Positions 1 to 5,143 of a stretch of DNA of 5,143 nt are shown here, one piece after another. Under the pieces are notes generated by a model. That model was given only the letters and a program-made list of their open reading frames with translations. It was not told the DNA's origin and did no database searches. The position numbers were made by a program, and so were the translations under genes. Origin of the DNA: Methanoregulaceae archaeon (GTDB taxonomy: Archaea > Halobacteriota > Methanomicrobia > Methanomicrobiales > Methanospirillaceae); the NCBI GenBank assembly GCA_028679405.1, contig JAJRBP010000309.1, forward strand, positions 1-5,143, read 5' to 3'. Each line of letters starts with the position of its first letter. Position 1 is the first letter of the stretch.

Positions 1-95
1 GGTCTGCAATGAACTCGGACCGGGTACTCGTGGTTGTAAGGCTGCGGGAATGCAAATACCGCTCCAAGAACAATTGGACGTTCGTTTGACAGCAT
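1..95 (-). CDS. possible 5' part of an unidentified gene, cut by the left edge
   Basis: A minus-strand frame opens with ATG at 95 and stays open to the window edge, giving 31 codons that begin MLSNERPIVLGAVFAFPQPY. GTG codons at 107 and 104 in the same frame are alternative starts; an in-frame TGA at 111-113 limits the N-terminus. A GGTG stretch just before the ATG could serve as a weak ribosome binding site. An A-rich, TATA-like stretch (about 146-163) lies 50-65 nt upstream, a plausible promoter distance. I do not recognise the protein. The competing plus-strand frame 2-180 and another minus frame are also open here, so the coding assignment is uncertain. It would be the next gene downstream of the protease, in the same direction. 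Confidence 0.25.
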   Translation of the reverse strand, partial: MLSNERPIVLGAVFAFPQPYNHEYPVRVHCR

Positions 96-145
96 CAGCG
101 GCACCACGCATCAGTGTAAAGATGCCGGGTATTCGTTTCCAGTTC

Positions 146-163
146 CATATCTTTATTTTTCCC
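146..163 (-). promoter_or_regulatory. weak TATA-like element ahead of the left-edge frame
   Basis: Read on the minus strand, this stretch is GGAAAAATAAAGATATG, an A-rich run that could act as a BRE/TATA pair. An archaeal start site about 25 nt downstream would fall near 125-130, leaving a short leader before the ATG at 95. The match to the TTTATATA-type consensus is poor, and the gene it would serve is itself doubtful. Confidence 0.2.
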
Positions 164-251
164 CGCGTCGGGTCCGTTTGAACAATAGAATTCGAATTTT
201 TGATGAACAGGGATAATTCATGGACGAATGTAATTTCCCTGACTCTGCTGA

Positions 252-262
252 AAATTTATATC
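252..262 (+). promoter_or_regulatory. TATA-like motif facing the protease 3' end
   Basis: AAATTTATATC is close to the archaeal TATA consensus when read on the plus strand. A start site about 25 nt beyond it would fall near 280-288 and produce a transcript antisense to the protease 3' end. A Shine-Dalgarno-like AAGGAGG (275-281) and an ATG (293) with a 16-codon frame ending at 343 follow. The motif is nearly self-complementary, and this AG-rich stretch is also the complement of the protease terminator hairpin, so it may be coincidental. Confidence 0.25.
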
Positions 263-268
263 TCAATT

Positions 269-287
269 AAAAACAAGGAGGATCCTT
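269..287 (-). terminator. hairpin plus U-run after the protease gene
   Basis: Starting three nucleotides after the protease stop codon, the minus-strand transcript reads AAGGA-TCC-TCCTT (287-275), a 5-bp stem with a 3-nt loop, followed by G and five U residues (273-269). A U-run at a transcript end is the main archaeal termination signal, and the small hairpin adds support. The position immediately after the stop fits a terminator for the protease mRNA. The stem is short, so structure alone would be weak evidence. Confidence 0.45.
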
Positions 288-290
288 TTA

Positions 291-2444
291 TCATGCTCTC
301 TCCTCCGGATTCCAGGTCCCATGCCCGGGTTCAGTCTGCCTGAAATTCCTGACTGCAATATAATCGATCCTGATAGACTGACCTAATCCCGTTGCCGAAG
401 AAGATATTTTTTGATTCCCCAGGACTCGGTTATTCCCTAAACCCGCCTTAATTATGCCGTTTATGGAAAATCTGTTTATCGAATTTCCCCTTGCCACTTC
501 CATCGTGTTCCACTCCGTGGTAACCCCTACCGGGGTGGAAGATATTGCACTGTTTACCATGTTGACCGCGTTCACTTCACCGGCTACGGGATGATTTGCA
601 GAAAATCCTGTAAAATATGTGGCAGAACCGTATCCGATATACCCCTGTGCTGACGGGACCAGCTGGGTTCCGGAAATAAATGCGGTATTCTTTCCGAATG
701 AAGGGACCGAATTAAGAGCTTCACCAGGTTGATCAAGGGTGACCATAGAACCGCCAACTTCAATGTCCCCGGTGCTTCCCCAACGTGACGTATCAAGCAC
801 TTCGCCCTTGAAATGATCGAAAAACGGGAAGGTCTTTTTTCCGTTGCTCTTCGCTGTAGCAGCAGGATTCCCATAGTAGATGAATACATCTGTTCCTGTT
901 GTCGGTATCGAGGTGACATTTACCCAAATTACTGCGCTTGAGGCGTTGGAACTCTGAATCCAGTACGAAAGGTTTTTGTTGGTGGTCGTGGTTATCAGGA
1001 GATCTGAGTAGTCAGGTTTCACTTTAGAGCCGAGAAAAACTACATTTCTGTTATCCGTTCCGGTCGTTCTCCGGACCTCAAAAGGAATCTGGTAGTTGAC
1101 AACGGCGTTATTGGCCGATCCCGTGATTTTGTGCTCCTTCCGATAAGACCATCCGTTAATCATCGGGATAGAGATCTCTATATAATTCACTTTCTGTTCG
1201 GTATCGGAGCCCCATACATTACCGGTCGTCATCGTGACCGTGTACTTTCCTCCCCTCGTATACCGGTGAACAGGGTTCTGACCCGATCCTTTTACGGACC
1301 CGTCACCGAAATTCCACGTCCACGATGTTGGTGCATTGGTCGAACGATCGTTGAATTGAACGGTGAGTGGCGCATTTCCTGTCGTCGGCGTGGCGACGAA
1401 CTGCGCTGCCGGAACCTTCGCGACCACTGTCATCTCGTACACCCATTCATTAATCCCGCAGTCTCCTGCGCGTATCTTGAACCATCCCGCCTCTCCCCAT
1501 CCGGTCCCCCAGCTGTTCTTCGCAATCCAGTACGTGCCTCCGGCATCGGTCCCATAGCCCACGAGCGACACTACGTGATTTCCCCGATAACTACCGGAAA
1601 CGTGTTTGTACACCCCGGATCGGTAATTTTCAAAGTCCGAGTAAACCTTGTAGAGGGCGACAACAGGTCCACGCATGAGTGCCTGTTTGATAGCTGTTTC
1701 CGATACCGGGACTTTTACGTACGACTGAATTTTATACCTACTTGGATCGGTAGGGGGTTTGCACCCGCTGCATGGAAGGTTCGATGCTCTGTAAGGGAAA
1801 CAGGTTTCATCGACAGTCCCCTTGGCCTGGAGATAGTTCAAGGCTAGATCCTGCCGGCCGCCGCCACAATTCCCTGCGCCCGAGCATGAGACGAGGTCCT
1901 GTTCGGAAAGGTTTGGATTGAGAGCGGGAAGGCCGGCACTGATCTCGATCTTCGATTCAAAAGTCGCAATAGTCCCGAACGCCCAGCAACTGCCGCATGA
2001 ACCCTGGCTCTTGATCGGCGTCGTGTAATCCCCGCCATTATAGGTTCGCCAGTTCAGGTTCGGGGGGAGGGTCGCTTCAACTCCGGGACCACTGGTTTCC
2101 GGAACAGCCGGGGTTGAATTTTCGGGGGGGATTATGCCGCCGAGCATTTTCCCAAACTCCTCGTCAGAGAGTTGGGAGACAGATGTTTCGCCAGCCACCC
2201 AGTCTACACCGCTTCGGGCAATTGCATTTTGAACATCGAGGAGCTGCGTGTCCGGCGAGAGTCCTTCCGCTGCCACGGGAGAAGAGGTTGATAGTTCCGA
2301 CTCCGATCCATTATCCGCGTTATATGTGACATTGCATGTTTCGCATGGAGGCGAGACTGCGTCCACTGCCAGGGCCAGGCAACATATGGCCAGGAGACAG
2401 ATAAGACACGTAATCGCTTGTGAGAATCGAAAGTGATGGGTCAT
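291..2444 (-). CDS. secreted papain-family (C1) cysteine protease with PKD and DUF2341 domains
   Basis: Predicted extracellular protease of 717 residues. Residues 1-30 form a signal peptide with a hydrophobic core at about 11-26. Residues 60-125 resemble a cysteine-protease propeptide, with a DWVAGETSVSQLSDEEF stretch at about 81-97. The mature C1A domain spans about 127-343 with all catalytic positions present: oxyanion Q147 and nucleophile C153 in QGSCGSCWAF, H290 in GNHVVSLVGYG, and N310 in KNSWGTGWGE. Cys187, Cys193 and Cys215 sit where papain-family disulfides form. A PKD domain follows (about 346-425, WNFGDG motif at 377-382), then a DUF2341 domain (about 430-545, IYYGNPAA and FPFFDHF motifs). 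The C-terminal 170 residues are beta-rich and resemble the lectin-like region often joined to DUF2341. No C-terminal membrane anchor or sorting signal is visible, so release or non-covalent surface attachment is inferred. The start is supported by GGAG 7 nt upstream of the ATG. Substrate is unknown; roles in nutrition, surface protein turnover or defence are all possible. The family call is very secure; the C-terminal function is not. Confidence 0.93.
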   Translation of the reverse strand: MTHHFRFSQAITCLICLLAICCLALAVDAVSPPCETCNVTYNADNGSESELSTSSPVAAEGLSPDTQLLDVQNAIARSGVDWVAGETSVSQLSDEEFGKMLGGIIPPENSTPAVPETSGPGVEATLPPNLNWRTYNGGDYTTPIKSQGSCGSCWAFGTIATFESKIEISAGLPALNPNLSEQDLVSCSGAGNCGGGRQDLALNYLQAKGTVDETCFPYRASNLPCSGCKPPTDPSRYKIQSYVKVPVSETAIKQALMRGPVVALYKVYSDFENYRSGVYKHVSGSYRGNHVVSLVGYGTDAGGTYWIAKNSWGTGWGEAGWFKIRAGDCGINEWVYEMTVVAKVPAAQFVATPTTGNAPLTVQFNDRSTNAPTSWTWNFGDGSVKGSGQNPVHRYTRGGKYTVTMTTGNVWGSDTEQKVNYIEISIPMINGWSYRKEHKITGSANNAVVNYQIPFEVRRTTGTDNRNVVFLGSKVKPDYSDLLITTTTNKNLSYWIQSSNASSAVIWVNVTSIPTTGTDVFIYYGNPAATAKSNGKKTFPFFDHFKGEVLDTSRWGSTGDIEVGGSMVTLDQPGEALNSVPSFGKNTAFISGTQLVPSAQGYIGYGSATYFTGFSANHPVAGEVNAVNMVNSAISSTPVGVTTEWNTMEVARGNSINRFSINGIIKAGLGNNRVLGNQKISSSATGLGQSIRIDYIAVRNFRQTEPGHGTWNPEERA

Positions 2445-2473
2445 TCCGGGACTCCTGAATTGTACTGGTAGAA

Positions 2474-2497
2474 TTGTATTACATTAATGTAATGCAA
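2474..2497. promoter_or_regulatory. 24-bp near-perfect palindrome, candidate operator of the protease gene
   Basis: The 14-bp core TTACATTAATGTAA (2479-2492) is perfectly self-complementary, and symmetry extends to 12 bp on each side of the 2485/2486 centre, with a single mismatched pair (T2477 against G2494). The site ends 30 nt before the protease ATG. If the TATA-like element at 2507-2515 is used, transcription would start at about the palindrome centre, a position where a bound dimeric regulator would block RNA polymerase. No regulator gene lies in the window. The sequence could also fold as an RNA hairpin in the leader. Confidence 0.5.
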
Positions 2498-2506
2498 CAC
2501 TCAATC

Positions 2507-2515
2507 TTAATTATT
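2507..2515 (-). promoter_or_regulatory. TATA-like element of the protease promoter
   Basis: On the minus strand this reads AATAATTAA, preceded by AAGGC. Its centre is about 25 nt upstream of the palindrome centre and about 67 nt upstream of the protease ATG, a normal geometry for an archaeal promoter with a leader of about 40 nt. A second candidate, ATCTATAACA (2545-2536), lies further upstream, so the choice is not certain. Confidence 0.3.
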
Positions 2516-2540
2516 GCCTTTGCTGCACAGTATCCTGTTA

Positions 2541-2602
2541 TAGATCTGGTTTCAATCCAGAATTTCAAAAGATTGAAGTCGGTGAATCCGTATTTTACGC
2601 GG
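2541..2602 (-). terminator. small inverted repeats behind the methyltransferase gene, possible operon 3' end
   Basis: Just after the methyltransferase stop, the minus strand contains several alternative short stems: CGTA/TACG around TTT-type loops (2589-2599), TTCAA/TTGAA (2564-2577), TCTGG/CCAGA (2545-2561), and a 7-bp pair TTCAATC/GATTGAA (2551-2557 with 2571-2577). The last competes with two of the others. Only a T4 run (near 2570) is present, so the signal is weak. Position and the following promoter-like region support an operon end here. Confidence 0.3.
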
Positions 2603-3328
2603 TTATTTTCTTGCGATTGTTACGTACCCGCTGTGACAAATCCGCGTTGAGGGGCGGGTTCCGTTTCTCGTACGCGTAATCTCTCTTTCGATGCTCTCGT
2701 ATGAATGTACCTCGGAAAAAAGGCCTTCTGCTGCTCCCAGTACGAGACTGGCGTGATCGATATAGGGAGTATATACCGCAAGGTAACCTCCCGGGGATAT
2801 GAGAGAATATGCATGCTCGATATGTCCCGGCCCGACCATGAGGTCGAGATGAACAATATCATATGTACCGTTTGCGGAAAGGACATCTCCCTCAATCACT
2901 TCGACATTCGGAAGCGAGGCCTCCTCGATATTCTTTCTCGCCCGTTCAGCGAATTCAGGCCGGTGTTCGTAACTGGTGACAGAATCTGCAATTCCCCCGA
3001 AAAAGATCGCTGCAATTCCACTCCCTGTCCCTGCATCGAGGACCCGGTCATGACGGCACATCCCGGTATAGGCGATGACGAGTCCGATATCTTTAGGAAG
3101 CATCGGTGCGCCGGTCCTCGGGGCATGCGAGAAAAAATCCCCGGCTTTCGGAACCCGGATTATAAAGTCGGTACCAAGGTGTGTCGTGATCTGGTCGCCT
3201 GCCACCTTTCCGACCAGTGCAGCAAGGTCGATTGTCCCGAGATCGGTGGAGAGTTTTCCGGCGCCTGCACGTACAAAATATTCCCTGCCGTTACCGATAA
3301 GGAGAACCCGGCGGCCTTCCTCTATCAT
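2603..3328 (-). CDS. TrmI-type tRNA (adenine-N1)-methyltransferase family protein
   Basis: Predicted SAM-dependent methyltransferase of 241 residues, about the usual length for the family. Archaeal TrmI makes m1A at tRNA positions 57/58 and works as a homotetramer. The N-terminal 60 residues form the small beta domain typical of TrmI (VLLIGNGREYFVR, THLGTDFIIR). A conserved linker (PKDIGLVIAYTGM, 78-90) leads into the Rossmann fold: motif I VLDAGTGSG at 96-104, acidic SAM-ribose residue E121 in SYEHRPEF, GDVL at 147-150, and motif IV LDLMVGP with D162 where the TrmI catalytic aspartate is expected. The C-terminus (RPSTRICHSGYVTIARK) matches the family's usual GHTGY-like ending. Motif IV departs from the usual D-L-P/M-x-P pattern, so target or activity may differ. 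It is the last gene of the operon: its ATG overlaps the NAC stop by ATGA, implying translational coupling. A GAGG about 11 nt upstream of the start may act as Shine-Dalgarno. Confidence 0.85.
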   Translation of the reverse strand: MIEEGRRVLLIGNGREYFVRAGAGKLSTDLGTIDLAALVGKVAGDQITTHLGTDFIIRVPKAGDFFSHAPRTGAPMLPKDIGLVIAYTGMCRHDRVLDAGTGSGIAAIFFGGIADSVTSYEHRPEFAERARKNIEEASLPNVEVIEGDVLSANGTYDIVHLDLMVGPGHIEHAYSLISPGGYLAVYTPYIDHASLVLGAAEGLFSEVHSYESIEREITRTRNGTRPSTRICHSGYVTIARK

Positions 3329-3666
3329 TTCGGGGAGAGCCTCAGTATCGCTTCCGCGATATCGCCCTTTGTTTCAGTAAGTGCACCCGCTGCTGCTTCC
3401 CTTGTGGATCCTGTCTGATCCATTACGAGCTTCACATCATCTTCCGGAATTTGCGGGGCCGATTCCTCGAACCTGGGCTGCCCTGCGATTTGGAACGTGG
3501 TGACACCCTGCATGGTCATGGCCGTAACTTCCGCAGAATCGAACACGTAATTACCCTTTGGGGTAACGATGATGATTTTCTGGACATCTTCGATCTGTTC
3601 CATGCTCATCCCGAGCTGCTTCATCATCTGTTTCATCTTTTTAGGGTTCATTCCGCCAGGAAACAC
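3325..3666 (-). CDS. nac: archaeal nascent polypeptide-associated complex (NAC) protein
   Basis: Homolog of the eukaryotic alpha-NAC subunit, 113 residues, the normal archaeal length. Archaeal NAC is a homodimer that binds ribosomes and emerging chains. The N-terminus (MNPKKMKQMMKQLGM) is the Lys/Met-rich segment seen in archaeal homologs and thought to contact rRNA. The NAC beta domain covers about 22-66 (VQKIIIVTPKGNYVF then TFQIAG) and a C-terminal UBA domain covers about 74-112 (DDVKLVMDQTGSTREAAAGA). The chosen start is GTG at 3666-3664, because MFPGGMNP is the common family N-terminus; an ATG five codons later is the alternative. It begins 2 nt after the PUA stop codon, and a GGAAGG within the last PUA codons can serve as ribosome binding site. 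Its stop overlaps the methyltransferase start. The call is secure. Confidence 0.95.
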   Translation of the reverse strand: MFPGGMNPKKMKQMMKQLGMSMEQIEDVQKIIIVTPKGNYVFDSAEVTAMTMQGVTTFQIAGQPRFEESAPQIPEDDVKLVMDQTGSTREAAAGALTETKGDIAEAILRLSPK

Positions 3667-3668
3667 GT

Positions 3669-4118
3669 TTACGACCTTCCCTGCCGTACTTTTACCGCTA
3701 CTCCATAATTAAATGAGAGCATTTCGGTCCCTGAAAGCATCGCCATTCCGGTCGCAATCAGCTGGTCTCCTTCAGTGACTATCATCACCTCGTCCCCGGC
3801 ACGGATCCCTTCGTCAGCCTGAATAACATGCCGGGCGAATGCATTCTTACCTTCAGAAACGAAGTCCGAGACGTCCCTGGAAATAACCACGCGATTGACG
3901 GGTGCGGGAAGGTGCCCGTGAAGCCTTGCCGCTCCTTCAATACTCAGCGTAAGTCTTCCGTCCTCCGCACGAATTGTCGCAATCCGTTTCGACCTGAACA
4001 GTATCTGGCGGACCCGGCCGGTCTTCGAAAGAGTGAATTCACACCCTTCCGGAAAGAGGTGAATGCCGGTTCCCTTCCCGAACTGGTAGTCAGCTATGAC
4101 CCTGGCCCTTTGCAGCAT
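3669..4118 (-). CDS. stand-alone PUA-domain RNA-binding protein resembling the archaeosine TGT C-terminus
   Basis: 149-residue protein with two recognisable parts. Residues 1-70 start with RVIADYQFGKGTG and resemble the C2-type domain that precedes PUA in archaeosine tRNA-guanine transglycosylases. Residues 75-146 form a PUA domain (NRVVISRDVSDFVSEGKNAF, IRAGDEVMIVTEGDQLIATG, then MLSFNYGVAVKVRQG), ending in the AVKVR-type strand seen in archaeal TGT and related proteins. It has no catalytic domain, so a role in RNA binding, perhaps helping a tRNA or rRNA modification enzyme, is inferred. The frame is open upstream to 4268, but that part reads only as the shadow of recJ; the start at 4118 is chosen because family homology begins there and AGGA lies 5 nt upstream. 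The start overlaps the recJ end by 29 nt and NAC follows after 2 nt, so it is cotranscribed with both. Confidence 0.85.
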   Translation of the reverse strand: MLQRARVIADYQFGKGTGIHLFPEGCEFTLSKTGRVRQILFRSKRIATIRAEDGRLTLSIEGAARLHGHLPAPVNRVVISRDVSDFVSEGKNAFARHVIQADEGIRAGDEVMIVTEGDQLIATGMAMLSGTEMLSFNYGVAVKVRQGRS

Positions 4119-5143
4119 ACTGTCCTGCGAGCAGCCGGTTGACACGCTCAATGAATACCACCTCATGCTCTTTCCTGATAAATGCCCCTGCGGCGATCCT
4201 GTGGCCCCCGCCGGCTCCGCCGATCTCTGACGATGCGTCGATAAGCGCCTTTTGTAAATCGATTCCAAGCCCCACCATGCGATCGGTAGTCCTCATCGAG
4301 ACCTTGGTCAGGACAGGGTCTTCGGGAAGCTGACACAGGATGAGGATCGGTTTTCCCGGATTGAGTCGCGGAAGGGCCATTCCGGCACCGATTCCAACGA
4401 TTGTGTCCGGGAACCTGTTACCTACATGAATGAACTGGAGATGTGAGAGTTCCTCTACCCCTGAATCCAGGATATACTGGAGGAGCTCCCTGATAGCGGC
4501 CCTGTGGCTTGAGAGCATTCGCTCGGCCTCACGATAGGCAGTGGTCCGGTTGTCCCTGCATACCGCACTTCCCACTTCGGGCCGGGCCCATCTCCCGCAT
4601 GCATTCAGAAGGGTGGCAAACTCCGACGCATTTCTTAAAGGCGTGCGGGGGGGTTCTGTCGGGAAGAGATAAGTCTCGTTGAAAAGCCGGGCTGGCGATT
4701 CTCCACATGCGATACACTGCTCGACCAGGGCGCTTGTGACCCGGCGCCGCACGTCCAGCGGAAGCTCTTCCCAGACCAGCCACCGGCCGTTCGAGTCCTG
4801 GAGCGGAACATTGAGTTTCTTTAAAAATCTCATTGCTCCCTGGGAATTATTGGAAATCCCCGCGATCTGCAGGTCGCCTGAATACGACAGACAGAGATGG
4901 ATCGGCCTGGTCGAGGTCCCGAAGCAGTTGAGGTCTCCTTTCCTGGCTTCGATACCGCCCGATGCAACACCATCTTCAACAATCTCCCTTGCCGGCCCGA
5001 CCAGGCATCCGTGTTCCCTGGCCATCATATCACCGACATTTCCAATTACTGCGATCTTGGCGAGATCCTTGTTGGAATTACTCATCTCTTGCGCAATGAG
5101 GTAAGCGAGACCTGCAGCGCTTAACTTTTCATACCCATACGGG
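4090..5143 (-). CDS. recJ: archaeal RecJ-like single-strand exonuclease (DHH/DHHA1 family), 5' end beyond the window
   Basis: Partial gene showing the C-terminal 350 residues. The frame continues without a stop past the Met at 5085 to the window edge, and the extra residues (GYEKLSAAGLAYLIAQE) fit the family, so that Met is internal. Visible landmarks, numbered from the edge: the post-DHH region LSAAGLAYLIAQ (7-18) and IAVIGNVGDMM (about 31-41), the archaeal-type middle region CFGTSTRPIHLCLSYSGD followed by GAMRFLKKLNVP, and the C-terminal DHHA1 domain with the nucleic-acid-binding GGGH at 311-314 (4201-4212). The DHH motif and most metal ligands lie outside the window and cannot be checked. 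Archaeal relatives, including the GINS-associated nuclease GAN, are Mn/Mg-dependent nucleases acting on single-stranded DNA or RNA in replication and repair; which subtype this is cannot be told. It is the most upstream visible gene of the operon with PUA, NAC and TrmI. Confidence 0.88.
   Translation of the reverse strand, partial: PYGYEKLSAAGLAYLIAQEMSNSNKDLAKIAVIGNVGDMMAREHGCLVGPAREIVEDGVASGGIEARKGDLNCFGTSTRPIHLCLSYSGDLQIAGISNNSQGAMRFLKKLNVPLQDSNGRWLVWEELPLDVRRRVTSALVEQCIACGESPARLFNETYLFPTEPPRTPLRNASEFATLLNACGRWARPEVGSAVCRDNRTTAYREAERMLSSHRAAIRELLQYILDSGVEELSHLQFIHVGNRFPDTIVGIGAGMALPRLNPGKPILILCQLPEDPVLTKVSMRTTDRMVGLGIDLQKALIDASSEIGGAGGGHRIAAGAFIRKEHEVVFIERVNRLLAGQYAAKGQGHS

Larger units (their letters stand above)
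164..290. other. intergenic stretch without a recognisable gene
   Basis: AT-rich spacer between the protease stop and the weak left-edge frame. It contains a 10-bp perfect palindrome AATTCGAATT at 189-198, a TATA-like AAATTTATATC at 252-262 and the protease 3' hairpin at 275-287. Only very short frames are present; the minus-strand ATG at about 220 gives roughly 22 codons with no recognisable content. I see no RNA gene or repeat array. Confidence 0.5.

Noticed and set aside
2..180. 59-codon plus-strand frame at the left edge
   Set aside because: The translation shows no recognisable motif, there is no visible start signal within the window, and a minus-strand frame competes. It could be the tail of a convergent gene, but nothing supports this.
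189..198. 10-bp palindrome AATTCGAATT as a regulatory site
   Set aside because: It is short and in an AT-rich spacer where such symmetry arises easily, and it is not placed near a secure start codon.
1131..1847. 238-codon open frame on the plus strand inside the protease gene
   Set aside because: It is fully antisense to the catalytic and PKD coding region, which has unmistakable papain motifs. The translation is rich in Arg, Pro and Cys with no recognisable domain, as expected for a mirror frame.
2541..2577. Repeat pair TTCAATC/GATTGAA as the start of a CRISPR or repeat array
   Set aside because: Only one inverted pair is present, with no regularly spaced direct copies. It is better seen as a small 3'-end hairpin.
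2705..3418. 237-codon open frame on the plus strand opposite the methyltransferase and NAC genes
   Set aside because: It spans two genes with clear family motifs on the other strand, has many scattered Cys and no domain signature, and has no convincing promoter.
4119..4268. N-terminal extension of the PUA protein by 50 residues
   Set aside because: This part overlaps the recJ DHHA1 region and has no family resemblance. Homology and an AGGA motif both point to the Met at 4118.

Overview
The window most likely comes from a euryarchaeal methanogen, with Methanomicrobiales (Methanoregula, Methanosphaerula or relatives) as the best guess. The evidence is an archaeal-type nascent polypeptide-associated complex (NAC) protein, a RecJ-like DHH/DHHA1 nuclease of archaeal type, a TrmI-type tRNA methyltransferase, a PUA protein resembling the C-terminus of archaeosine tRNA-guanine transglycosylase, and a secreted protease carrying PKD and DUF2341 modules, which are common in methanogen surface proteins. 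The genus is an inference from protein character only. All confident genes lie on the minus strand, so the layout is best read from right to left.

Right part (5143 down to 2603) is a compact information-processing operon. First comes the RecJ-like nuclease, cut by the right window edge; its frame stays open past the first visible Met. Next is a 149-residue PUA protein whose start overlaps the recJ end by 29 nt. The NAC protein follows, starting at GTG 2 nt after the PUA stop. Last is the TrmI-like methyltransferase, overlapping NAC by ATGA. The tight packing suggests one transcript linking DNA maintenance, tRNA/rRNA modification and nascent-chain handling.

The gap 2602-2445 is 158 nt and AT-rich. 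It holds small inverted repeats behind the methyltransferase, TATA-like elements, and a 24-bp palindrome with 11 of 12 pairs matching, about 30 nt ahead of the next start codon. The palindrome is a strong candidate operator.

Left-centre (2444 down to 291) is one large gene for a secreted papain-family (C1) cysteine protease of 717 residues: signal peptide, propeptide, complete catalytic domain, PKD domain, DUF2341 domain and a beta-rich lectin-like C-terminus. A small hairpin followed by a U-run lies right after its stop and probably ends transcription.

The leftmost 290 nt contain no secure gene. They hold that terminator, a TATA-like motif readable toward the plus strand, and a weak candidate for the first 31 codons of another minus-strand gene at the left edge. 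No tRNA, rRNA, CRISPR array or mobile element was seen. No clearly new multi-gene system is evident; the most unusual items are the operator-like palindrome and the protease architecture.
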